DNA of 64,000 bases, taken from NCBI RefSeq assembly GCF_000002075.1, contig NW_004797530.1, positions 365,336 to 429,335 on the forward strand. Reading direction: 5' to 3'. The position numbers and the translations under genes were made by a program. The notes under the pieces are model-generated. The model was not told where the DNA came from. It ran no database searches and saw only the letters and a program-made list of their open reading frames with translations. Positions within the stretch are counted from its first letter, which is position 1. Every line of letters starts with the position of its first letter. Origin of the DNA: Aplysia californica (taxonomy: Eukaryota; Mollusca; Gastropoda; Aplysiida; Aplysiidae). Of the stretch, positions 22,036 through 32,746 are shown piece by piece.

Positions 22036-23623
22036 CAAAGAGGTTATAAATAGAACTAGATCTAGAGGTTTCAGCTGCGACGTCACGAGTGTCAAACTTG
22101 AGGGGCGCGCGGCCATTCCGGGGAGGAATAAAAGGCCAGTCGGTGCTCAGCATTACTTTTCAATCACAGATTAATGATACTCTGCGAAGTCTGAAGATGT
22201 TGATTTCTTTTTCATGTGATTTGCTAAAATGTACTCATAATGATATTTGTGATTGTTTACCTTTAAATGAGCCAGATAATATCCAAATAATACCACTAGA
22301 GCCTTTTACACAGTGAGACTATACGGGTTAGTAAAATTCAGAAAAAATGAATGATCTTGATGATCAATTGTTAAAATAAAAAAAATAATTTTATTGGACA
22401 CTTTCGCTGTGCGTCGCTCAAACTGTATGTCTAGATTTAACACCGCTGATCACAACAAGGTGCGATGTTGTTGGGATGAGAGAATGTAAAGTAGCCAACC
22501 AGGCGTAACGACTCTCCAATAAGACCGGCGTAATATTCTGTCTCCTTTGCGGAACCGAATCCAAACAGCATGTGCTACAGCAGCAGCAGGGATTCATGGA
22601 AGATGTGGTGTTGTGTAGGCAAACACCATTGGCAATCAATGCCAATTTTAGAAAATACTGTGAACGTTTAAGATATACCGGCTATTTATCTAAGGGTTGC
22701 TTTTTAAAATGTTGTCAGTATAATTGTTTGTGACCAATATTAAACAAAGCTCTCTGGGTGTGCACACAGGATCCTTTCAATTCAATGAGTGATTTACAGT
22801 ATCCCAGCCTACAATTAATTGCTCATTTTGAGACTATAACGAAGTCATATAATAAATGATTAACCCAGTCTTAACCCCCTTCATAGTCTATGATGAAGAC
22901 CTAGGCTTTGCATGAGTAGAAGGAGAGTGTAGACAACATGATATAAAAGCAATCCATTTTGTAAGTATGAAATTTTTCTTAACCCTATCCGTACGCCCTT
23001 GGGTCATTTTGTATCCCTGGGTTGTATTCTTCACATTTTAGAATACTTCTAGTACGAAGATCTCTTTGACACTTTCAGTATTTCTTTTAAAAAATCATTT
23101 TGACAGACTGCTATGCAAAGCGTACGGATGAGATTAACGAGTAAATTTCCTCTTTGGAAAGTGGTGGCTCGGAGTTCCCCACGTCTTATGGATACGATAG
23201 TAAAACACGACATGCGGATAGGGTTAACAAACTCAATTATTCACTTTGTCTCCCTTTGCGCCTCCCTCACCCCACCCGAGAAAAACAAACAATACCTCAT
23301 GTTATATCTCTCTGTTCGTTTGTTGCCCACATTTAAGTGCATTTATATTTCCCACCATCGGTGAGCAGGTGCGGTATTGTGTATGCATGTATGTTATATG
23401 ATTAAACAACAACAGCAAACAAAAAGAATACTTCAAATAAAACTGAACTGAGCTTCAAACTCTATGAAAACTGAAAGGTTGCGAGGGACGCACAGCATGA
23501 CAGCACTGTCTCTAATCCTCTCAAAAATGGCGAGTAAGTGAGCTGGGTGGGCCCGCACAGCCATAGTGAGTTTATGTGGGTGACGTCGCAGCTGCGACCT
23601 CTAGTACTATTATAATCTCTTTG
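22036..23623. mobile_element. 1.6-kb TIR element with CAAAGAG ends and 9-bp duplication
   Basis: Ends CAAAGAGGTTATAAATAG (22036) and the complement of CAAAGAGATTATAATAG (to 23623) continue inward as GCAGCTGCGACGTCAC-like repeats of about 45 bp. The flanks TTTAACATC and TATAACATC differ at one of nine bases. A 9-bp duplication suits Mutator-like elements, but the superfamily is not certain. No transposase frame is present. A smaller TTAA element is nested at 22983-23223. Confidence 0.65.
22983..23223. mobile_element. Small TTAA-flanked MITE nested in the CAAAGAG element
   Basis: TTAA at 22979-22982 and 23224-23227 borders the inverted ends CCCTATCCG / CGGATAGGG. An inner copy of the motif (GCGTACGGATGAGATTAA, to 23137) gives an alternative right end. 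piggyBac-like by target site. Confidence 0.5.
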
Positions 23624-24097
23624 TATAACATCTTTTTTAAAAACCAGATCTGTTAAAATTTTGTTGTTGAGTTGAGCTGAGTAAATTAAATTTCTTTATA
23701 GAACATGCGTTGGGTGAAATCTGTACTTGCCTTGATATAAACATGTATTTCTACTGGCAGTGACTTCACCCCCCTTGAGGGTAGAGGTCCGTTTGCTGCA
23801 TGTTGTGCACAGGCTTCTCAAGGTGACAGTTAGAGAGAAAGGTTTTTCTGTATGATTTAAGCAGTTTATTGTTGTTTTTGTTTCTTTTTCACGACTAAAA
23901 AGCATGATTTGTGGTTCTATTTTGTTGAATTTTGTGTTTTGTTAAGTTTTTTCTTAATTGCTTCTTTTGCATGCATTTTGAGCTAATTTTTTTTTTCATT
24001 TCCTCGAGTGCTTATGTCATGTAGTAGGCTACTTTCCTTATTTCTGTGATTTTTATGCATTTATTTATTTATCTTAAAATTCTGTAATTAGCTGTTT

Positions 24098-24148
24098 GGT
24101 GGGGGGGGGGGGGGGGTTATTGTGTGTGTGTGGGTGGGGGGGGGGGTG
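24098..24148. repeat. Poly-G/TG low-complexity tract
   Basis: Two poly-G runs separated by (TG)n. Confidence 0.8.
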
Positions 24149-24819
24149 CTGCTTTATTAAGTATTCATGGCAGTTGTTTTTTTTTTATTATTTAGAGGAG
24201 TGAAATGGTTCTCTTTTTTATTTCTTTTAGTTTTCTGAGTGGAGTTTTCAAGTTGCTAATAATGTGTTTTTTGGGTTAAAGTTGCTTACACACAGAATTC
24301 CAATCTGTTTGCATGGGAATGGAGCAGGAAAAGATTTTTTAAAGCAAAATTTAAAAAACCGTAATAAATGGTGAAAATTATATTATAAAGCAGTGATGCC
24401 GTAAATACTGTATGGAGAGCAGCTGTATGTTTATTCTCATAGCCTTTGTGTAGTCTTGCTGTCACAACTACTGTTCAGACATGGGGTCTCTTTCCTTTTT
24501 TATGGTGAAATTCTCTATTGGATTCCCATTTACAGCTCATTTTGTCACTTGTGATCAACAGACTGTAGCACTTAAATGTCTGAATTGCCAATAATATTGC
24601 AAAATATATTCCTTAACTAGCTTGCTGTTTCAGTGTTTTGAGGTAGGAAAAATATTCCTTTCAATTTCTTATGAGATGTTTTCAGCTGCAACTCTACTTA
24701 CTCGTGACTGAATTTTATGAGGTGACTGGCATTACTTTTATAATATTTGCTAGCCTTAGGTGTTGTTTAGATTTTAAGGGGATATGTGGATGGGAAATCG
24801 GGTAAAAAATCAAATTGGT

Positions 24820-24966
24820 TCTTCTTTCCATTAAAAAATCTATCGTCCTTATCTCCCCTCCTTTTTTTATGTTTGTTACTCTCTTGTAACATCTCCCTCT
24901 AATCTTCTGGCGCTCATATGACCTTATGCAGTTGCGAGCGCCATAAAATCTTTACTAGAACAAAAA
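24820..24966 (+). mobile_element. Second-family SINE, 5'-truncated, with shared hairpin tail
   Basis: The body (ATCGTCCTTATCTCCCCTCC, then TTGTTACTCTCTTGTAAC) matches copies at 53735, 56073 and 60577. It ends with GGCGCTCATATGACC and GTTGCGAGCGCC as in the tRNA-SINE, with an A/C-rich tail. Confidence 0.65.
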
Positions 24967-26463
24967 ATCAAATATTCGATTTTGGTGAATTTCGATTGTT
25001 CTACCATTTCTACACGTTGTCATAATGATCAGTTATTATACAAAAGAAAGTTCTCTTCCTGACATAAATTGCCTTTTATGTAGATATAGGTCTTTCCTCT
25101 GGTGTTTTGTTAAAAAACCGACTCATAAACTGAACCAAGTAACGTCATAATTCAAACAACACATTGCATCCTTCTCCGAGGTGTTTAGTATTGGTCTTTA
25201 GCTCATTTTCCGCTTTTTGCATTTCCGGAATCGACAGCACACTAGAAAGCATGGGAACAAAATATGGAGAAATTGTGAGTGAATAAGATTTTTTGGTAGT
25301 TTTTTTTTGTGATTTTCTCATTGCGCACATTTTTTCCACAGAAATTCGTATTATAATTACTCAATTATTTGTGAACCAAATTGGATGAAACTTTGTACAC
25401 AGGTCTATTATGATGTTGTGCTCATCCCATACAACCGGGAATTTGATTTGTAAAGTACTTTTTAAGAAAAATATTTTTTAACAGCCCTCCCCCCTTAAAT
25501 TGTCATTACTGTGGGTACACTAAGGTGTAGAAGCCGTAAAATCTTTGAAATTGCTTTAATTGGAAATCTATGTTATACGAATTTAGATCTTAGTTTGTTT
25601 TATGTACTCACAAAATTTGAAGATTGGTGTAAAATTAATTGAGCAAAAAACTTCTCAATTGATGAATTTTTGTCATTTTTATCATTTTGCGATCATTATT
25701 TGCCTCTGTTGGCTAAGGACTGTAAAAAATATGAGCTTTGGATCTTTTTTTTCAATTTCTATACCACCAAATGGATAATTTCAATGTTAAGCCAAGTATG
25801 AAAGGTCCTCACTTCAAGATATCAGCTTCATATGCCCTCAAGTATAGTTGAGGAAAGTTTTTCCACTCTGTTCGGTATAATGTAGGCGCACAATTTTTTG
25901 GGGGGTTTCAGCCATCAGTGGAAAAGTTTCACATACTCAGCTTCTACATGATGTTGTTTAGTTTATGAAGAGCATGCTCACTTTTGCTGTGGTTAGATTA
26001 TTGGATTTGACTATTTCTTTGACTTGAACAGGGAGCAGGAGCAGCTGGTGTTGAATCTTACAAATCTAAATATGGATTTAAAAACTAAAGGGATTTTTCT
26101 TTTTACATTTGTCTTGTAAAACATGGTGAGTGTCTTTGGATGCCAAGCCTTGTCCTTGGACTTCATCCTGGAGTACAGCTCAGTGAGATGGATCTCTCCT
26201 GTTCTACTTACATTTTTGTTGTGAAAGGTGTTTGCCATTTGAGACTTTGAAATAGAATTTCAGAACATTTTCTTTTGACTAATTTTTTCATTAATTTTGG
26301 TTCATAGTCGTAATGATGAAGGAAGCCCAGAGGAAAAGTTACCGTATACTTTTTATTCAGGTCTGTACTTACGAAGCTCTTCTTGTCAAGCGATTGAAAG
26401 AATTTAATTTTTTAATCTTGTGTCCTCTTGAAACATCTCAATGACTACCTAAATGAAAATTCT

Positions 26464-26900
26464 GAAATGCTATGTATGGTCAACCCTTCTATGTATGGCT
26501 GGGAATGCTGGACAATCACTAAAGACGGTGAAAATAAAATAGAAGCAACAGAAATGGGGTTTATTAGGAGACTGCTGAGAATATCATGGAAGGAACAGAA
26601 ATCAAATGAGGTAGTGCTTGATGAAGCCCCTGTGGGACGCTCACTGTTAAAAGCAATCAGGAAACGACATATGCAGTTTTTTGGGACACCTGAATAGACA
26701 TAAAAGGGTCTTGAACATCTAGCTCTCACTGGCAAAATTGAAGGCAAACGAGGCAAGGTAGGCCCAGAGCAACCTACTTAGGGAACCTAAACAAATGGGT
26801 AACATGGAAAGATCAGGGAAACGTAGCTTTTTTAAGCGCGTCGGAGCAAAGAAAATGGAGAACCATGATCGCCGGTGTCTGTCGCAGATCTGGCAATGGA
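26464..26900 (+). mobile_element. RTE-type LINE, 3' end of ORF2, decayed
   Basis: Translation shows the C-terminus of a non-LTR reverse transcriptase: CYVWSTLLYG-like start, WECWTITKDGENKIEATEM, RRLLRISWKEQKSNEVVL, then LALTGKIEGKRG and KEKWRTMIAGVCRRSG. The order is the same as in BovB/RTE elements. The frame shifts at least twice (near 26490 and 26680) and has stops, so this is a dead, 5'-truncated fragment. Confidence 0.8.
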
Positions 26901-27044
26901 AGATGATCCTCTTGAATTTGAATTGGAAGATGACATAATTTCAAAAGTTGATTGGTTAGCGCTGTCTTAAGATTTTTTTTGCTCTACAGGTACCAGATCA
27001 AAACATTCTTTTCATAAAAGATGTAGATTTGACTTCTTTGGATA

Positions 27045-27187
27045 AAGTATAATACGAATAGGTTGAACACAGAAGACTCGAATTCACACATCAATCAAAC
27101 TGCCTGCGGTCCCGGTTTTTTTTCTTGTTTATATCCTCGAACTACCATGGCCGGTCCCGGCGAATTGAAGCTATCCATGTTATACTG
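27045..27187. mobile_element. pogo-like MITE, second copy
   Basis: AAGTATAATACGAATAGGTT at the left end and the complement of CAGTATAACATGGATAG at the right end (27187), with TA on both sides, match the element at 19388-20085 without its SINE. About 143 bp. Confidence 0.7.
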
Positions 27188-30149
27188 TAGTTTGTTGCTA
27201 TATGAATGATTTATATTTGCAGTCAAATTGACGTGCGATATTTATTTTGATGTGTGATTGAATAATGAAGTGTGGAATTTTGAAGGAAATAATTTGCTTT
27301 TCACATCATTTTTGTATGAATACTGTTTCATTCATTTATTTTTATATATTTTCTTTCCAAGGTTTAGTTGAAAGCTCTTTTATTTATATATGAATACATG
27401 TTCGACTGTTCACTCAGTATAAGACTCTGTCATACATCACTTTTCAAAATGGTGTATCGTGGAGTCTTACTCTGCACTGAGCAGTCGATATATAAATTCC
27501 CCTTTTAAGTTTGTAAAACTGAATGTTAAACTTACGTTTTTACTATTTATTCTTTCTGATCTAATGATAAATCTGATCAGCGGCAAAATAGAAATCTTTT
27601 TCCAGATGCTACGTCATTTTTACTAGTTTTGTTGTTTCAATTTTGCTTTTTTGTTTTTTTTGGGTGTTTTGAGTGAGAAGATGAATGAAATTAAAGTGTT
27701 GTCCTTTGACTTGTCACTTATTGTGCTTTGATGAAAGGGTCGTGAGAGGGGAAAGTTGGGTTGGTCTAATTATTTTGAAACGTCTGTTTTGTTTGTCCTC
27801 CTTTTCTATTCTAAATGCCTTCTTTCTCTTTTCGTTTTATTTATTTCAGTATGTTTTATCCCCAGTTCCGGGGTTTTATATTTTTAATTCTAGTTTTCTT
27901 GCTGTGTCCTTTGTGCTATGAAAGAAATATTACATGCTGTGCTAGTCAGTGTAGAGTTGGTATTTATTGTGCACATGAAGAGTGAGTGGAGAAACAACAG
28001 TGTGGTAACTATACACACTACTTAACATTTGTTCTTTGTTCTTTTGTTTTGCATGGTATTACCTGATGGTACTGTTCCTACATGGCATTTAGCCCTTTCT
28101 TTTTTTAACTTGTCAGCCAGTGAATTTTGATAATGTATTGTTAGATGCCTGTTACCAGTCTGGAAATTTCCCCACTGCTCTGGTTGATATTGGGCTGGTG
28201 AACAAGCCATCTAATATATTTTTGTTATGACTAATTCTTAGAATTTTGTTGTTGTTGGGAGAAATGAGGTGTTTAAATTATTTCAATGAATTCATTTTTT
28301 TAAAGTGCATCTCAGATACTCATTCCCTTATTTTTCATTAATGTTGAAGCATTGGTTTAATTAAAGCTGTAGTTTTATTGTTTCATTATAATATGAAGGC
28401 TATAGTTCCTCAGATTCACATAATATATTAATAATATTATGCAAGTGTCTGTTTCAGTGTGTACGATGGTTGTGTACACTTTCATTATGTTAAACGATGC
28501 AATAAAATTCATGATATATGCTCTGTCTCCTGACAAACTTTTGTTACCCTCTTTCTTGTTGTTACTCCATTGCTGTTAGTGTTTCATTCATGTGTTTTGT
28601 CAAAATCATACTGTAATTACTGTAAAGGTGAAGCAAAATTTCTGCTCTTAAACCTAATCAACACAGTTCTGTAATAGTTAGGATTATAAGGAATACTCGA
28701 TTGATACTCTACTGGAAGACATTTATTTATCTTTATAAATGGAAATGGCTATGTCTTAAGTGTTTATCTGTTATTGGATTCATTCTGTTGGCATGAGTAT
28801 TGATCTTTTGTTTGAGTTCTGTTGCCCCATCCGTTGTTCTGTTCAATTTAGTTTTTTTTTTACGGTTCTCAACAAAGTAATTAATGTACTAAGAGAATTC
28901 TTGTTAATTATTGGGTAAAAAAGTAAATTTCCCAAATAAAAGAATAATCATGTGCATTGTTTGATTCATTAAGAGTGATATTTTATCTAGCTACTTCTCA
29001 TAGGAAAAACACAACCCAGCTTATTAATGACGTAAGACATGAGTGTTCTTAAATTAGGTGAATTCATATTGACCCGTTCTTCTAATTGTATGAAGACTTC
29101 AAAGAGGAAAAGAAAAATGCTTATTATTGTGCTTTTGCTGTACTTAAAGGTTCTCCTTCTCCTTCAACTCATTAAATTCTTGATAATCGTCAGACGGCTA
29201 GTGGTGTAAAGAGTAAGCATTGCCTTGTGCTCATTCACATGGCACTTTGTTTAGAAATATAGTGGTTTCAATAGTAAAATAACAGCACAGCCTCATACTC
29301 ATACAATGTCTTTTTAAGATCAGAAAATTGCTCATCACTCTTTCCTCAAAGCACTCTTTATTTTAGTTTCTGCCTTATTCTTAGTCTACCCTGTCTAAGT
29401 TATGTTGGCTTTCTAAAATTTTACTGAATCAACTTTGCCATGATTTTCTTGATAATATGTGTTCAGAGGAGCAGTTGCTCACATTGATAGTCATGAACAT
29501 GCTTTGTTTTCTAAGTAGTCATTATATTAATGTGTCAATCCTATGCCTATGCACATGAAAGGGGCTATGGGAATGTTGTATTGGTATACCTTACACACAT
29601 GAACACTCCCTTCCCCACTACCCCCATCCCCTCTCTCTTTCTTTCTCTCTCTTTCTACCTCTCTCCCCCCCTTTGTCCCCCTCTTTCTTACTCTGGAACA
29701 CGTTCAGGTAAGTATAGTGTGCTGGGGTAGCTTTGTTTCCCATCTGCTTCTTTGGGATTTAAAGATTCTCCTCTTCCTGATTTGTTTCTCATACTAATGT
29801 TAAAAATTCCATGCCCAAACACAGTGCAGAGCTCACAGACAGGAGCATACAATCCAGTGCTTCCAGTCTTCCATTTCATTTAAAAAAAATTGTTTTAATT
29901 TTATTTACTTTTTAAACGGAAATCCGTACTTGCTCCTCCATCATCATAAACTCCATCCGTAAAAGTAAAAAAAAATAAATGCGATAGCGTTGAGCTGCTG
30001 ATATTCCGTAACAAAGATCCGTACATTGTACATGTACTATCATCTTATTCTTAGGTATGGCCAAAGAGGGAGGGTATGGCTTAGTGTCTGGTAGCCTTGG
30101 CCTCATAGGTCGAATTCTCTCAACAATAGCCTACTCACTCTAAGGTATC

Positions 30150-30240
30150 GAATAGGGTGGACGAGTGGTCCAAAATTTATAAACGGGGGAGGGGGGTGGA
30201 CGAGTGGTCCAAAATTTATAAACGAGGGAGGGGGGTGGAA
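30150..30240 (+). repeat. Two-copy tandem repeat beside the gap
   Basis: A 45-bp unit containing GGACGAGTGGTCCAAAATTT and a G-rich end is present twice in a row, 120 bases before the gap. Confidence 0.75.
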
Positions 30241-30359
30241 GGACACATTCAACCTCATTATAACGATACTCGTTCCCCTGTACTAGTTGGAACGAATCTG
30301 TTTTATTTCTCCTTTACCTTTGAATAAAAGAAAAAGAGATCATAGGTTTATCGATAGAA

Positions 30360-31341
30360 NNNNNNNNNNNNNNNNNNNNNNNNNNNNNNNNNNNNNNNNN
30401 NNNNNNNNNNNNNNNNNNNNNNNNNNNNNNNNNNNNNNNNNNNNNNNNNNNNNNNNNNNNNNNNNNNNNNNNNNNNNNNNNNNNNNNNNNNNNNNNNNNN
30501 NNNNNNNNNNNNNNNNNNNNNNNNNNNNNNNNNNNNNNNNNNNNNNNNNNNNNNNNNNNNNNNNNNNNNNNNNNNNNNNNNNNNNNNNNNNNNNNNNNNN
30601 NNNNNNNNNNNNNNNNNNNNNNNNNNNNNNNNNNNNNNNNNNNNNNNNNNNNNNNNNNNNNNNNNNNNNNNNNNNNNNNNNNNNNNNNNNNNNNNNNNNN
30701 NNNNNNNNNNNNNNNNNNNNNNNNNNNNNNNNNNNNNNNNNNNNNNNNNNNNNNNNNNNNNNNNNNNNNNNNNNNNNNNNNNNNNNNNNNNNNNNNNNNN
30801 NNNNNNNNNNNNNNNNNNNNNNNNNNNNNNNNNNNNNNNNNNNNNNNNNNNNNNNNNNNNNNNNNNNNNNNNNNNNNNNNNNNNNNNNNNNNNNNNNNNN
30901 NNNNNNNNNNNNNNNNNNNNNNNNNNNNNNNNNNNNNNNNNNNNNNNNNNNNNNNNNNNNNNNNNNNNNNNNNNNNNNNNNNNNNNNNNNNNNNNNNNNN
31001 NNNNNNNNNNNNNNNNNNNNNNNNNNNNNNNNNNNNNNNNNNNNNNNNNNNNNNNNNNNNNNNNNNNNNNNNNNNNNNNNNNNNNNNNNNNNNNNNNNNN
31101 NNNNNNNNNNNNNNNNNNNNNNNNNNNNNNNNNNNNNNNNNNNNNNNNNNNNNNNNNNNNNNNNNNNNNNNNNNNNNNNNNNNNNNNNNNNNNNNNNNNN
31201 NNNNNNNNNNNNNNNNNNNNNNNNNNNNNNNNNNNNNNNNNNNNNNNNNNNNNNNNNNNNNNNNNNNNNNNNNNNNNNNNNNNNNNNNNNNNNNNNNNNN
31301 NNNNNNNNNNNNNNNNNNNNNNNNNNNNNNNNNNNNNNNNN
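30360..31341. other. Assembly gap
   Basis: A run of 982 N. Any open frame across it is meaningless. A missing gene A exon could lie here. Confidence 1.
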
Positions 31342-32746
31342 ATTGGTGTCATCTTAAAGCTTGTTCATTTGTTTTGCTTTCAATGAAAAAATTAACCGTC
31401 TATGTTTATTAAAGTATTTGCCATTTAAGGAGGTGGGGGTAGCCTGGTTTTAGAGGTAAAAATAGAGAGAAAATGGCCGCCAAAGTTTGATGAATTCCAT
31501 AGCTGGAGAGCCCTGGGAATATGAAAATTTTCTTTTTTTCGCCTTTAATCGTTTTTCAATAAAATTCACACAGATATGTGTTTTTAAATCGACATGAAAG
31601 ATGTTTAGCCAAAAAACAAAAATTAGATAAAAATTGCCAAACACACGGAAAATCACCTGTTTCTTCAAGTTCATTATTTTGACGAACGCCTGATTTCATC
31701 ACGCTGCCTCTCATTTCATCAATCTTCACCACCACATTAATCTCTGCTAATAAGGTAATGCATTAATTATTTTAAAAGTAGACATAAAAAAATGAATTAG
31801 GCCCTTCATGTTATAATCTTATGAAACGACTTCAGTTAAACAAAAATGAGGGCTACCGAGATGAGAAGATACACTCATTTAATATATTATATCATGTAGT
31901 TTTGGGGAGTGTTTTTATGTAGTTGTTTTATACGCCCCAATTGACACAATTTAAATCATTTATGAGGCGGGCTTTGACCCTCTCGGTCGGGGCCAACCCA
32001 GGCTGAGAGGTCATTCAAGCAAAAAGATCGAAATATTTGAATAAAATTCTCCCCTCATGGGAATGGAACTTGGGTCTCTGTGTGCGACAGCAAAGCACCC
32101 AACATTTACAACACAAATGCTGGAGAAGTGGTTTTTATTTTTCTGAAGCAAATGTAATGTTATAACATGATGTAAATCTCAGCATTTTATGTAATTTAGA
32201 CTGATAAGTGTTTGTCCAACATCTGTGCTGTGACGTTTCAAGGCATTTTGCCCTATTTCGTGCTGAAGGTGTGAATCTGATTTTTTCAGACAGAAGGAGT
32301 TTTTTTTTTTGTGAGCATCTTGGTCTTTCCTTTGGACTTTGGAATCTAAGGTCCTGTATACCTGGGGATTACCCAATCAGGTGGAATTGAATGAGCCTGC
32401 CCCCAAAACGGTCTGAATTGTGTTGATGGAGGTGTAAAAAAATAAAAGGAGTGTTCGAAAGGGTTTTGTTATATAAGCCGCTAGAAGTCCAATGTGTATT
32501 TATAAAAATTTTGTCTTGTGGCTGGTTTTATATTATGTCAGTGTCTACTGAAATGATTCAAAGATTTCTATGTAATTTGGACTGCATTTGCTGATAGATT
32601 TCAGAGGGGTTTCTTGTCAGGCTGATAACTCTTTCGCTTGATACGCTTCTACAACAGATTGAGAGTGCTTTTAAAGCGTACAATTTGATTTAATTAATGA
32701 ATTAATAAATTAAACCACATTTATTTTATTATCTCTATCCAAACAG
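31342..32746. other. Non-coding stretch before exon 13
   Basis: AT-rich. 31440-31720 includes AAAATGGCCGCCAAAG and CGCCTGATTTCATC, which resemble parts of 45760-45960 in mixed order, so a dispersed repeat may be present. No coding evidence. Confidence 0.4.

Larger units (their letters stand above)
19275..32746. other. Large intron or intergenic stretch between gene A exons 12 and 13
   Basis: No coding exon is supported in these 13.5 kb. The stretch holds a pogo-like MITE with a SINE, a Meta-type SINE, a 1.6-kb TIR element, a LINE fragment, a second MITE, SINE tails and the assembly gap. 27188-30150 is AT-rich with nothing recognisable. Two AATAAA signals (20183, 20516) could end a short gene A transcript. 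Confidence 0.55.

Noticed and set aside
30287-31357. Long open frames on both strands across the run of N
   Set aside because: They consist of unknown bases; no coding evidence.
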